In this document: positions 1-14,238 of the stretch, piece by piece
Layout of the letters: each line of letters starts with the position of its first letter
How positions within the stretch are numbered: the stretch's first letter is position 1
Assembly (NCBI RefSeq): GCF_032854445.1
Contig: NC_088300.1
Coordinates: 248,001 to 312,000 of the forward strand
DNA length: 64,000 bases
DNA from: Liolophura sinensis
Taxonomy: Eukaryota; Mollusca; Polyplacophora; Chitonida; Chitonidae
Reading direction: 5' to 3'
Translations under genes and position numbers: made by a program
The notes under the pieces: generated by a model
What the model was told of the DNA's origin: nothing
The model's database searches: none
Seen by the model: the letters and a program-made list of their open reading frames with translations, nothing else

Positions 1-3000
1 CCAGAGCGCTGCACAGGGTCAGGATTGTCAGTTAGGTGGGGACTGCACGTGCCAGCCAGAGCACTGCACAGGGTCAGGATTGTCAGTTAGGTGGGGACTG
101 CATGTACCAGCCAGAGCACTGCACAGGGTCAGGATTGTCAGTAAGGTGGGGACTACATGTGCCAGCCAGAGCACTGCACAGGGTCAGGATTGTCAGTTAG
201 GTGGGAACTGCATGTGCCAGCCAGAGCACTGCACAGGGTCAGGATTGTCAGTTAGGTGGGGACTGCATGTACCAGCCAGAGCACTGCATAGGGTAAGGAT
301 TATCAGTTAAGTGGGAACTGCATGTGCCAGCCAGAGCACTGCACAGGGTCAGGATTATCAGTTAGGTGGGAACTGCATGTGCCAGCACTGCACAGGGTCA
401 GGATTATCAGTTAGGTGGGAACTGCATGTGCCAGCCAGAGCACTGCACAGGGTCAGGATTATCAGTTAGGTGGGAACTGCATGTGCCAGTCAGAGCACTG
501 CACAGGGTCAGGATTGTCAGTTAGGTGGGAACTGAATGTACCAGCCAGAGCACTGCACAGGGTCAGGATTGTCAGTCAGGTGGGAACTGCATGTACCAGC
601 CAGAGCACTGCACAGGGTCAGGATTGTCAGTTAGGTGGCAACTGCATGTGCCAGCCAGAACACTGCACAGGGTCAGGATTATCAGTTAGGTGGGAACTGC
701 ATGTGCCAGCCAGAGCACTGCACAGGGTCAGGATTGTCAGTTAGGTGGGAACTGCATGTGCCAGTCAGAGCACTGCACAGGGTCAGGATTGTCAGTTAGG
801 TGGGAACTGAATGTACCAGCCAGAGCACTGCACAGGGTCAGGATTATCAGTTAGGTCGGAACTGCACGTGCCAGCCAAAGCACTGCACAGAGTCAGGATT
901 ATCAGTTAGGTGGGAACATTATGTAACAGCCAGAGCACTGCACAGGGTCATGATTATCAGTTAGGTGGGGACTGCACGTGCCAGCCAGAGCACTGCACAG
1001 GGTCAGGATTGTCAGTTAGGTGGGGACTGCATGTACCAGCCAGAGCACTGCACAGGGTCAGGATTGTCAGTAAGGTGGGGACTACATGTGCCAGCCAGAG
1101 CACTGCACAGGGTCAGGATTGTCAGTTAGGTGGCAACTGCATGTGCCAGCCAGAGCACTGCACAGGGTCAGGATTGTCAGTTAGGTGGGGACTGCATGTA
1201 CCAGCCAGAGCACTGCATAGGGTAAGGATTATCAGTTAGGTGGGAACTGCATGTGCCAGCCAGAGCACTGCACAGGGTCAGGATTATCAGTTAGGTGGGA
1301 ACTGCATGTGCCAGCACTGCACAGGGTCAGCATTATCAGTTAGGTGGGAACTGCATGTGCCAGCCAGAGCACTGCACAGGGTCAGGATTATCAGTTAGGT
1401 GGGAACTGCATGTGCCAGCCAGAGCACTGCACAGAGTTAGGATTATCAGTTAGGTGGGAACTGCACGTGCCAGCCAGAGCACTGCACAGGGTCAGGATTG
1501 TCAGTTAGGTTGGAACTGCACGTACTAGCCAGAGCACTGCACAGGGTCAGGATTATCAGTTAGGTGGGAACTGCACTTTACAGCCAGAGCACTGCACAAG
1601 GTCAGGATTGTCAGTTACGTGGGAACTGCTTGTACTAGCCAGAGCACTGCACAGGGTCAGGATTATCAGTTAGGTGGGAACTGCACGTGCCAGAAAGAGC
1701 ACTGCACAGGGTCATGATTATCAGTTAGGTGGGAACTGCAGGTGCCAGCCAGAACACTGCACAGGGTCAGGATTACCAGTTAGGTGGGAACTGCATGTGC
1801 CAGCCAGAGCACTGCACAGGGTCAGGATTATAAGTTACATGGGAACTGCATGTGCCAGGCAGAGCACTGCACACGGTCAGGATTATCAGTTAGGTGGGGA
1901 CTGCATGTGCCAGCCAGAGCACTGCACAAGGTCAGGATTATCAGTTAGGTGGGAACTGCACGTGCCAGCCAGAGCACTGCGCAGGGTCAGGATTGTCAGT
2001 TAGGTGGGAACTGCACGTGCCAGCCAGAGCACTGCACAGGGTCAGGATTGTCAGTTAGGTGGGGACTGCATGTACCAGCCAGAGCACTGCACAGGGTCAG
2101 GATTGTCAGTTAGGTGGGGACTGCATGTACCAGCCAGAGCACTGCACAGGGTCAGGATTATTAGTTGGATAGGAACTGCATGTGCCAGCCAAAGCCCTGC
2201 ACACGGTCAGGATTGTCAGTTAGGTGGGAACAGCATGTACCAGCCAGAGCACTGCACAGGGTCATGATTATCAGTTAGGTGGGAACTGCATGTGCCACCA
2301 GCCAGAGCGCTGCACAGGGTCAGGATTGTCAGTTAGGTGGGGACTGCACGTGCCAGCCAGAGCACTGCACAGGGTCAGGATTGTCAGTTAGGTGGGGACT
2401 GCATGTACCAGCCAGAGCACTGCACAGGGTCAGGATTGTCAGTTAGGTGGGGACTGCATGTGCCAGCCAGAGCACTGCACAAGGTCAGGATTGTCAGTTA
2501 GGTGGGAACTGCATGTGCCAGCCAGAGCACTGCACAGGGTCAGGATTGTCAGTTAGGTGGGGACTGCATGTACCAGCCAGAGCACTGCACAGGGTAAGGA
2601 TTGTCAGTTAGGTGGGAACTGCACGTGCCAGCCAGAGCACTGCACAGGGTCATGATTATCAGTTAGGTGGGAACTGCACGTGCCAGCCAGAGTGCTGCGC
2701 AGGGTCAGGATTGTCAGTTAGGTGGGAACTGCACGTGCCAGCCAGAGCACTGCACAGGGTCAGGATTATCAGTTAGGTGGGAACATTATGTAACAGCCAG
2801 AGCACTGCACAGGGTCATGATTATCAGTTAGGTGGGAACTGCATGTGCCACCAGCCAGAGCGCTGCACAGGGTCAGGATTGTCAGTTAGGTGGGGACTGC
2901 ACGTGCCAGCCAGAGCACTGCACAGGGTCAGGATTGTCAGTTAGGTGGGGACTGCATGTACCAGCCAGAGCACTGCACAGGGTCAGGATTGTCAGTAAGG

Positions 3001-6000
3001 TGGGGACTACATGTGCCAGCCAGAGCACTGCACAGGGTCAGGATTGTCAGTTAGGTGGGAACTGCATGTGCCAGCCAGAGCACTGCACAGGGCCAGGATT
3101 GTCAGTTAGGTGGGGACTGCATGTACCAGCCAGAGCACTGCATAGGGTAAGGATTATCAGTTAGGTGGGAACTGCATGTACCAGCCAGAGCACTGCACAG
3201 GGTCAGGATTATCAGTTAGGTGGGAACTGCATGTGCCAGCACTGCACAGGGTCAGGATTATCAGTTAGGTGGGAACTGCATGTGCCAGCCAGAGCACTGC
3301 ACAGGGTCAGGATTATCAGTTAGGTGGGAACTGCATGTGCCAGTCAGAGCACTGCACAGGGTCAGGATTGTCAGTTAGGTGGGAACTGAATGTACCAGCC
3401 AGAGCACTGCACAGGGTCAGGATTGTCAGTCAGGTGGGAACTGCATGTACCAGCCAGAGCACTGCACAGGGTCAGGATTGTCAGTTAGGTGGCAACTGCA
3501 TGTGCCAGCCAGAACACTGCACAGGGTCAGGATTATCAGTTAGGTGGGAACTGCATGTGCCAGCCAGAGCACTGCACAGGGTCAGGATTGTCAGTTAGCT
3601 GGGAACTGCATGTGCCAGCCAGAGCACTGCACAGGGTCAGGATTGTCAGTTAGGTGGGAACTGAATGTACCAGCCAGAGCACTGCACAGGGTCAGGATTG
3701 TCAGGTAGGTGGGAACTGCATGTACCAGCCAGAGCACTGCACAGGGTCAGGATTGTCAGTTAGGTGGCAACTGCATGTGCCAGCCAGAACACTGCACAGG
3801 GTCAGGATTATCAGTTAGGTGGGAACTGCATGTGCCAGCCAGAGCACTGCACAGGGTCAGGATTGTCAGTTAGGTGGGAACTGCATGTACCAGCCAGAGC
3901 ACTGCATAGGGTCAGGATTGTCAGTTAGGTGGGAACTGCATGTACCAGCCAGAGCACTGCACAGGGTCAGGATTGTCAGTTAGGTGGGAACTGCATGTAC
4001 CAGCCAGAGCACTGCACAGGGTCAGGATTGTCAGGTAGGTGGGAACTGCATGTACCAGCTAGAGCACTGCACAGGGTCAGGATTGTCAGGTAGGTGGGAA
4101 CTGAATGTACCAGCCAGAGCACTGCACAGGGTCAGGATTGTCAGTTAGGTGGGAACTGCACAGGGTCAGGATTGTCAGTTAGGTGGGAACTGCATGTGCC
4201 AACCAGAGCGCTGCACAGGGTCAGGATTGTCAGTTAGGTGGGAACTACATGTACCAGCCAGAGCACTGCACAGGGTCAGGATTGTCAGGTAGGTGGGAAC
4301 TGAATGTACCAGCCAGAGCACTGCACAGGGTCAGGATTATCAATTAGGTGGGAACTACACGTGCCAGCCAGAGCACTGCACAGGGTCAGGATTGTCAGTT
4401 AGGTGGGAACTGCATGTACCAGCCAGAGCACTGCACAGGGTCAGGATTGTCAGTTAGGTGGGAACTGCATGTGCCAGCTAGAGCACTGCACAGGGTCAGG
4501 ATTGTCAGTTATGTCGGAACTGCATGTGCCAGCCAGAGCACTGCACAGGGTCAGGATTATCAGTTAGATAGGAACTGCATGTGCCAACCATTGCACTGCA
4601 CAGGGTCAGGATTACCAGTTAGGTGGGAACTGCATGTGCCAGTCAGAGCACTGCACAGGGTCAGGATTGTCAGGTAGGTGGGAACTGCATGTACCAGCCA
4701 GAGCACTGCACAGGGTAAGGATTATCAGTTAGGTGGGAACTGCAGGTGCCAGCCAGAGCACTGCACAGGGTCAGGATTGTCAGTTAGGTGGGAACTGCAC
4801 GTGCCAGTCAGAGCACTGCACAGGGTCAGGATTGTCAGTTAGGTGGGAACTTCATGTGCCAGCCAGAGCACTGCACAGGGTCAGGTTTGTCAGTTAGGTG
4901 GGAACTGCACGTGCCAGTCAGAGCACTGCACAGGGTCAGGATTGTCAGTTAGGTGGGAACTTCATGTGCCAGCCAGAACACTGCACAGGGTCAGGATTAT
5001 CAGTTAGGTGGGAACTGCATGTGCCAGTCAGAGCACTGCACAGGGTCAGGATTGTCAGTTAGGTGGGAACTTCATGTGCCAGCCAGAGCACTGCACAGGG
5101 TCAGGTTTGTCAGTTAGGTGGGGACTGCACGTGCCAGCCAGAGCACTGCACAGGGTCAGGATTGTCAGTTAGGTGGGAACTTCATGTGCCAGCCAGAGCA
5201 CTGCACAGGGTCAGGATTATCAGTTAGATAGGAACTGCATGTGCCAGCCAGAGCACTGCACAGCGTCAGGATTGTCAGTTAGGTGACAACTGCATGTGCC
5301 AGCCAGAACACTGCACAGGGTCATGATTATCAGTTAGGTGGGAACTGCACGTGCCAGCCAGAGCGCTGCGCAGGGTCAGGATTGTCAGTTAGGTGGGAAC
5401 TGCACGTGCCAGTCAGAGCACTGCACAGGGTCAGGATTATCAGTTAGGTGGGAACTGCACGTGCCAGCCAGAGCACTGCACAGGGTCAGGATTATCAGTT
5501 AGGTGGGAACTGCACGTGCCAGCCAAAGCACTGCACAGAGTCAGGATTATCAGTTAGGTGGGAACATTATGTAACAGCCAGAGCACTGCACAGGGTCATG
5601 ATTATCAGTTAGGTGGGGACTGCACGTGCCAGCCAGAGCACTGCACAGGGTCAGGATTGTCAGTTAGGTGGGGACTGCATGTACCAGCCAGAGCACTGCA
5701 CAGGGTCAGGATTGTCAGTAAGGTGGGGACTACATGTGCCAGCCAGAGCACTGCACAGGGTCAGGATTGTCAGTTAGGTGGCAACTGCATGTGCCAGCCA
5801 GAGCACTGCACAGGGTCAGGATTGTCAGTTAGGTGGGGACTGCATGTACCAGGCAGAGCACTGCATAGGGTAAGGATTATCAGTTAGGTGGGAACTGCAT
5901 GTGCCAGCCAGAGCACTGCACAGGGTCAGGATTATCAGTTAGGTGGGAACTGCATGTGCCAGCACTGCACAGGGTCAGGATTATCAGTTAGGTGGGAACT

Positions 6001-9000
6001 GCATGTGCCAGCCAGAGCACTGCACAGGGTCAGGATTATCAGTTAGGTGGGAACTTCATGTGCCAGCCAGAACACTGCACAGGGTCAGGATTATCAGTTA
6101 GGTGGGAACTGCATGTGCCAGTCAGAGCACTGCACAGGGTCAGGATTGTCAGTTAGGTGGGAACTTCATGTGCCAGCCAGAGCACTGCACAGGGTCAGGT
6201 TTGTCAGTTAGGTGGGAACTGCACGTGCCAGCCAGAGCACTGCACAGGGTCAGGATTGTCAGTTAGGTGGGAACTTCATGTGCCAGCCAGAGCACTGCAC
6301 AGGGTCAGGATTATCAGTTAGATAGGAACTGCATGTGCCAGCCAGAGCACTGCACAGCGTCAGGATTGTCAGTTAGGTGACAACTGCATGTGCCAGCCAG
6401 AACACTGCACAGGGTCATGATTATCAGTTAGGTGGGAACTGCACGTGCCAGCCAGAGCGCTGCGCAGGGTCAGGATTGTCAGTTAGGTGGGAACTGCACG
6501 TGCCAGTCAGAGCACTGCACAGGGTCAGGATTATCAGTTAGGTGGGAACTGCACGTGCCAGCCAGAGCACTGCACAGGGTCAGGATTATCAGTTAGGTGG
6601 GAACTGCACGTGCCAGCCAAAGCACTGCACAGAGTCAGGATTATCAGTTAGGTGGGAACATTATGTAACAGCCAGAGCACTGCACAGGGTCATGATTATC
6701 AGTTAGGTTGGGACTGCACGTGCCAGCCAGAGCACTGCACAGGGTCAGGATTGTCAGTTAGGTGGGGACTGCATGTACCAGCCAGAGCACTGCACAGGGT
6801 CAGGATTGTCAGTAAGGTGGGGACTACATGTGCCAGCCAGAGCACTGCACAGGGTCAGGATTGTCAGTTAGGTGGCAACTGCATGTGCCAGCCAGAGCAC
6901 TGCACAGGGTCAGGATTGTCAGTTAGGTGGGGACTGCATGTACCAGGCAGAGCACTGCATAGGGTAAGGATTATCAGTTAGGTGGGAACTGCATGTGCCA
7001 GCCAGAGCACTGCACAGGGTCAGGATTATCAGTTAGGTGGGAACTGCATGTGCCAGCACTGCACAGGGTCAGGATTATCAGTTAGGTGGGAACTGCATGT
7101 GCCAGCCAGAGCACTGCACAGGGTCAGGATTATCAGTTAGGTGGGAACTGCATGTGCCAGCCAGAGCACTGCACACGGTCAGGATTATCAGTTAGGTGGG
7201 AACTGCATGTGCCAGCCAGAGCACTGCACAGAGTTAGGATTATCAGTTAGGTGGGAACTGCACGTGCCAGCCAGAGCACTGCACAGGGTCAGGATTGTCA
7301 GTTAGGTTGGAACTGCACGTACTAGCCAGAGCACTGCACAGGGTCAGGATTATCATTTAGGTGGGAACTGCACTTTCCAGCCAGAGCACTGCACAAGGTC
7401 AGGATTGTCAGTTACGTGGGAACTGCTTGTACTAGCCAGAGCACTGCACAGGGTCAGGATTATCAGTTAGGTGGGAACTGCACGTGCCAGGAAGAGCACT
7501 GCACAGGGTCATGATTATCAGTTAGGTGGGAACTGCAGGTGCCAGCCAGAACACTGCACAGGGTCAGGATTACCAGTTAGGTGGGAACTGCATGTGCCAG
7601 CCAGAGCACTGCACAGGTCAGTTAGGTGGGGACTGCATGTACCAGCCAGAGCACTGCACAGGGTCAGGATTGTCAGTTAGGTGGGGACTGCATGTACCAG
7701 CCAGAGCACTGCACAGGGTCAGGATTATTAGTTGGATAGGAACTGCATGTGCCAGCCAAAGCCCTGCACACGGTCAGGATTGTCAGTTAGGTGGGAACAG
7801 CATGTACCAGCCAGAGCACTGCACAGGGTCATGATTATCAGTTAGGTGGGAACTGCATGTGCCACCAGCCAGTGCGCTGCACAGGGTCAGGATTGTCAGT
7901 TAGGTGGGGACTGCACGTGCCAGCCAGAGCACTGCACAGGGTCAGGATTGTCAGTTAGGTGGGGACTGCATGTACCAGCCAGAGCACTGCACAGGGTCAG
8001 GATTGTCAGTTAGGTGGGGACTGCATGTGCCAGCCAGAGCACTGCACAAGGTCAGGATTGTCAGTTAGGTGGGAACTGCATGTGCCAGCCAGAGCACTGC
8101 ACAGGGTCAGGATTGTCAGTTAGGTGGGGACTGCTTGTACTAGCCAGAGCACTGCACAGGGTCAGGATTGTCAGTTAGGTGGGAACTGCACGTGCCAGGA
8201 GGAGCACTGCACAGGGTCATGATTATCAGTTAGGTGGGAACTGCAGGTGCCAGCCAGAACACTGCACAGGGTCAGGATTACCAGTTAGGTGGGAACTGCA
8301 TGTGCCAGCCAGAGCACTGCACAGGGTCAGGATTATCAGTTACGTGGGAACTGCATGTGCCAGGCAGAGCACTGCACACGGTCAGGATTATCAGTTAGGT
8401 GGGGACTGCATGTGCCAGCCAGAGCACTGCACAGGGTCAGGATTATCAGTTAGGTGGGAACTGCACGTGCCAGCCAGAGCACTGCGCAGGGTCAGGATTG
8501 TCAGTTAGGTGGGAACTGCATGTGCCAGCCAGAGCACTGCACAGGGTCAGGATTGTCAGTTAGGTGGGGACTGCATGTACCAGCCAGAGCACTGCACAGG
8601 GTCAGGATTGTCAGTTAGGTGGGGACTGCATGTACCAGCCAGAGCACTGCACAGGGTCAGGATTATTAGTTGGATAGGAACTGCATGTGCCAGCCAAAGC
8701 CCTGCACACGGTCAGGATTGTCAGTTAGGTGGGAACAGCATGTACCAGCCAGAGCACTGCACAGGGTCATGATTATCAGTTAGGTGGGAACTGCATGTGC
8801 CACCAGCCAGTGCGCTGCACAGGGTCAGGATTGTCAGTTAGGTGGGGACTGCACGTGCCAGCCAGAGCACTGCACAGGGTCAGGATTGTCAGTTAGGTGG
8901 GGACTGCATGTACCAGCCAGAGCACTGCACAGGGTCAGGATTGTCAGTTAGGTGGGGACTGCATGTGCCAGCCAGAGCACTGCACAAGGTCAGGATTGTC

Positions 9001-12000
9001 AGTTAGGTGGGAACTGCATGTGCCAGCCAGAGCACTGCACAGGGTCAGGATTGTCAGTTAGGTGGGGACTGCATGTACCAGCCAGAGCACTGCACAGGGT
9101 AAGGATTGTCAGTTAGGTGGGAACTGCACGTGCCAGCCAGAGCACTGCACAGGGTCATGATTATCAGTTAAGTGGGAACTGCATGTGCCAGCCAGAGCGC
9201 TGCACAGGGTCAGGATTATCAGTTAGGTGGGAACTGCCTGTGTGTGAGACAGAGCACTGCACAGGGTCAGGATTATCAGTTAGGTGGGAACTGCCTGTGT
9301 GTGAGACAGAGCACTGCACAGGGTCAGGATTATCAGTTAGATAGGAACTGCATGTGCCAGCCAGAGCACTGCACAGGGTCAGGATTGTCAGTTAGATGGG
9401 AACTGCATGTGACAGTACTGCACAGGGTCAGGATTATCAGTTAGGGGGGAACTGCATGTGCCAGCCAGAGCACTGCACAGGGTCAGGATTATCAGTTAGG
9501 TGGGAACAGCATGTACCAGCCTCAGCGCTGCACAGGGTCATGATTATCAGTTAGGTGGGAACTGCATGTGCCACCAGCCAGAGCGCTGCACAGGGTCAGG
9601 ATTGTCAGTTAGGTGGGGACTGCATGTGCCAGCCAGAGCACTGCACATGGTCAGGATTATCAGTTAGGTGGGAACTGCATGTGCCACCAGCCAGAGCGCT
9701 GCACAAGGTCAGGATAGTCAGTTAGGTGGGGACTGCATGTACCAGCCAGAGCACTGCACACGGTCAGGATTATCAGTTAGGTGGGAACTGCATGTGCCAG
9801 CCAGAGCACTGCACACGGTCAGGATTATCAGTTTGATAGGAATTGCATGTGCCAGCCAGAGCACTGCACAGGGTCAGGATTGTCAGTTAGGTGGGAACTG
9901 CATGTGCAAGCCAGAGCACTGCACAGGGTCAGGATTATCAGTTAGGTGGGAACTGCATGTGCCAGCCAGAGCACTGCACAGGGTCAGGATTATCAGTTAG
10001 GTGGGGACTGCATGTGCCAGCCAGAGCACTGCACAGGGTCAGGATTGTCAGTTAGATGGGAACTGCATGTGACAGTACTGCACAGGGTCAGGATTATCAG
10101 TTAGGTGGGAACTGCATGTACCCGCCAGAGCACTGCACAGGGTGAGGATTATCAGTTAGGTGGGAACTGCATGTGCCAGCCAGAGCACTGCACAGGGTTA
10201 TGATAATCGGTTAGGTGGGAACTGCATGTGCCAGCCAGAGCGCTGCACAGGGTCAGGATTACCAGTTAGGTGGGAGCTGCATGTGCCAGCCAGAGCTTTG
10301 CACAGGTTCAGGATTGTCAGGTAGGTGGGGACTGCATGTGCCAGCCAGAACACTGCACAGGGTCAGGATTGTCAGGTAGGTGGGAACTGCACGTGCCAGC
10401 CAGAGCACTGCACAGGGTCAGGATTATCAGTTAGGTGGGAACTGCAGGTGCCAGCCAGAGCACTGCACAGGGTCAGGATTGTCAGTTAGGTGGGAACTGC
10501 ATGTACCAGCCAGAACACTGCACAGGGTCAGGATTATCAGTTAGGTGGAGACTGCATGTACCAGCCAGAGTGCTGCACACGGTCAGGATTATTAGTTAGA
10601 TAGGAACTGCATGTGCCAGCCAGAGCACTGCACAGGGTCAGGATTATCAGTTAGGTGGGAACTGCATGTGCCAGTTAGAGCACTGCACAGGGTCAGGATT
10701 ATCAGGTGGGAACTGCATGTGCCAGCCAGAGCACTGCACATGGTCAGGATTGTCAGTTAGGTGGGAACTGCATGTGCCAGCCAGAGCACTGCACAGGGTC
10801 AGGATTATCAGTTAGATAGGAACTGCATGTGCCAGCCAGAGCACTGCACAGGGTCAGGATTACCAGTTAGGTGGGAACTGCATGTGCCAGCCAGAGCGCT
10901 GCACAGGGTCAGGATTATCAGTTAGGTGGGAACTGCATGTGCCAGCCAGAGCACTGCACAGGGTCAGGATTATCAGTTAGATAGGAACTGCATGTGCCAG
11001 CCAGAGCACTGCACAGGGTCAGGATTATCAGTTAGGTGGGAACTGCATGTGCCAACCATTGCACTGCACAGGATCAGGATTACCAGTTAGGTGGGAACTG
11101 CATGTGCCAGTCAGAGCACTGCACAGGGTCAGGATTGTCAGTTAGGTGGGAACTGCATGTGCCAGCCAGAGCACTGCACAGGGTCAGGATTATCAGTTAG
11201 ATAGGAACTGCATGTGCCAACCATTGCACTGCACAGGATCAGGATTGTCAGTTAGGTGGGAACTGCATGTGCCAGCCAGAGCACTGCACAGGGTCAGGAT
11301 TATCAGTTAGATAGGAACTGCATGTGCCAACCATTGCACTGCACAGGATCAGGATTGTCAGTTAGGTGGGAACTGCATGTGCCAGTCAGAGCACTGCACA
11401 GGGTCAGGATTGTCAGTTAGATAGGAACTGCATGTGCCAGCCAGAGCACTGCACAGCGTCAGGATTATCAGTTAGGTGGGAACTGCATGTACCAGGCAGA
11501 GCACTGCACAGGGTCAGGATTATCAGTTAGATAGGAACTGCATGTGCCAACCATTACACTGCACAGGATCAGGATTACCAGTTAGGTGGGAACTGCATGT
11601 GCCAGTCAGAGCACTGCATAGGGTCAGGATTATCAGTTAGATAGGAACTGCATGTGCCAGCCAGAGCACTGCACAGCGTCAGGATTGTCAGTTAGGTGGC
11701 AACTGCATGTGCCAGCCAGAACACTGCACAGGGTCAGGATTATCAGTTAGGTGGGAACTGCATGTGCCAGCCAGAGCACTGCACAGGGTCAGGATTGTCA
11801 GTTAGGTGGGAACTGCATGTACCAGCCAGAGCACTGCACAGGGTCAGGATTGTCAGTTAGGTTGGAACTGCATGTACCAGCCAGAGCACTGCACAGGGTC
11901 AGGATTATCAGTTAGGTGGGAACTGCATGTACCAGCCAGAGCACTGCACAGGGTCAGGATTGTCAGTTAGGTGGGAACTGCATGTACCAGCCAGAGCACT

Positions 12001-12543
12001 GCACATGGTCAGGATTGTCAGTTAGGTGGGAACTTCATGTGCCAGCCAGAGCACTGCACAGGGTCAGGATTATCAGTTAGATAGAAACTGCATGTGCCAG
12101 CCAGAGCACTGCACAGCGTCAGGATTGTCAGTTAGGTGGCAACTGCATGTGCCAGCCAGAACACTGCACAGGGTCAGGATTATCAGTTAGGTGGGAACTG
12201 CATGTGCCAGCCAGAGCACTGCCCAGGGTCAGGATTGTCAGTTAGGTGGGAACTGCATGTACCAGCCAGAGCACTGCACAGGGTCAGGATTGTCAGGTAG
12301 GTGGGAACTGCATGTACCAGCCAGAGCACTGCACAGGGTCAGGATTATCAGTTAGGTGGGAACTGCAGGTGCCAGCCAGAGCATTGCACAGGGTCAGGAT
12401 TGTCAGTTAGGTGGGAACTGCATGTACCAGCTAGAGCACTGCACAGGGTCAGGATTGTCAGTTAGGTGGGAACTGCATGTGCCAGCCAGAGCACTGCACA
12501 GGGTCAGGATTGTCAGTTAGGTGGGAACTGCGTGTGCCAGCCA
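1..12543. repeat. 55-bp satellite array, about 228 copies
   Basis: A head-to-tail array with a 55-bp unit runs from the window edge to 12543, where it stops sharply after a last 'gtgccagcca'. Typical unit pieces are 'ccagagcactgcacagggtc', 'aggattgtcagttaggtggg' and 'aactgcatgtgccag'. Units differ by a few substitutions (attg/atta, tgca/tgta, gggg/ggga) and there are rare length variants: an 11-bp deletion giving 'gtgccagcactgcac' (near 382, 1312, 3235, 5956, 7050), a 3-bp insertion 'ccaccagcca', and a divergent 'cctgtgtgtgagacagagc' form at 9235-9310. Because 55 is not a multiple of 3, open frames of 109-110 codons appear every six units; these are not genes. The left end lies outside the window. 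The array may sit in the last intron of the BRMS1L gene, since that gene's C-terminal exons were not found to its right. Confidence 0.98.
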
Positions 12544-14238
12544 TGTGACCCTTGACCAATGTGAGGTTGTAGCTTTAACTTCAGACCTCATTGTGTGGGC
12601 TGAAGCATTACGTCAAGATGCTTGTCAGGTATATGCACTGGTCAAAGGGTGCTGTTTTTTTTTTTAGTTCTGTCTCACCAATTACCCTGACTCTCATCGG
12701 TGATGTATTTGTCACAAGCTCCAATCAAATAAGTCAAATTAAATTCAACAGAACAACTGCTAAAAAACATTACATTTTATTCCCTATTAAAATGTACCCT
12801 TTGGTAAAAACAAAATGCATCCAAGATCCCAGTACTATACATGCAACATAGGCAGTCCGGCAAAACTGTAAAAATGAATTTGTTAACATTCATAGCGATG
12901 TAGCTATTTAAATTTTGGTCTTTACATTGAATCTGGCTTTATACTGAACAGAGTTCAAAATATTGACTGGGTAAAGACAGTTCAGGTTATGCTAAACATG
13001 CTGACAGGTTATGCTAAACATGCTGACAGGTTATGCTGACAGAGAACCAGACGATCTGGGCTACAGAGGGTAACCCAATTCTACAAGGAAAAAACAGGGT
13101 TGGTAATGTTTGTTTTTTTCATTTTGGCTAATGGAAGAGATAGGGAGTTTACAGAAATTAACATTAAGAGGGAAATTAAAAAATAGGAAATTTATGAGAA
13201 AATCCCAATAAAAACTGTTGAAGTGTGGCCCATTAGTGAACAGTTGGTCGGGCTACCCCCAATGAACATAGTTTTAATGATGGCCTCACAGGTGTAAGGT
13301 GGAGCAGACAAGAAGCTATGTGTACATTTGTACAAGCAGCAGTTTTTAGCAAATGTTCCTTATCCTTGATAACTAAGTCTGGTAATAACCAAATGTTTAC
13401 CAAGTGATACACGGACATGTCACTGTGAACAGCCACATAAAATAATGGCAATTCCAATGTATGGTGTGATATATACACAACTCCAAATGCTGACCTCTGA
13501 CATATTCAAGCTTTGGCTGTTGAAACCTGGATCGCCACATACATTATTGGCTACTGACAACTTTAGCAGCCGACATTCATGCTGCTTATAATAAGGGTGA
13601 TAACTGCTGCTTGGCTCACTGTATTTATGGTTTTTTTTACTGTTACCATGCTTAAGATTTCTCACTAATACAATGGCAGTCAGTTTTATGGGTGGAGAAA
13701 ACCCCCAACCTTTGGCAAGTTACTGTAGTGTCCCTGGTCACAGAATAAATGACTGTTACCAGAGTGGACGTGTAGTTAAGAGAACTAGTGGTGGTGATGC
13801 ACACTGAGGTGTCCATTTATACGCACTTTATACAAACAGTGTGACATTAACACTAAAAAATCACCACCACAAGCACTTCATACAGAAAGGTATCTTGGTT
13901 GAACTTCAACACAACTTAAGTCCAATGTTTCAGCTATCTCACACTGATAATATATCTACACTTTATACATAAACTAGTATGATATGATACAATGTTACAA
14001 TGTATGCAGGCTGTATATATAATATGCCCCTATTAGGAGATGTGCAGAGGAAGTTCTGAGTTGAAAAAAAGGGAAGAAAACTGCCAACAATAGGACTAAA
14101 AGGTGACACATACAGGGACATGAGATGTCTTGAACATGATAATCATCATACATGAAATGAGAATGATAACATTATAGTTGGATCATCCTACTCTTCCTCC
14201 CATGAACAATTTAACACTTCCTGGTCACTACTGACCTG
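12544..14238. other. unique AT-rich DNA, no gene recognised
   Basis: No exon of any recognised family was found on either strand. A 22-bp motif ('ggttatgctaaacatgctga') is repeated about three times at 12984-13040. A short segment at 13665-13760 resembles the reverse-oriented SINE tail region seen at 52003 ('gggtggagaaaaccc...tttggcaagttactg'). I specifically looked here on the minus strand for the missing BRMS1L C-terminal exon and did not find it. Confidence 0.5.

Noticed and set aside
80-10000. Many frames of about 109 codons with Cys/Gly/His-rich repeats
   Set aside because: They are a by-product of the 55-bp unit cycling through three frames (330 bp). Identical frames recur with block duplications of the satellite.
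1-12543. CRISPR-like regular spacing of repeats
   Set aside because: There are no unique spacers; the whole unit is repeated head to tail, and the DNA is from an animal.
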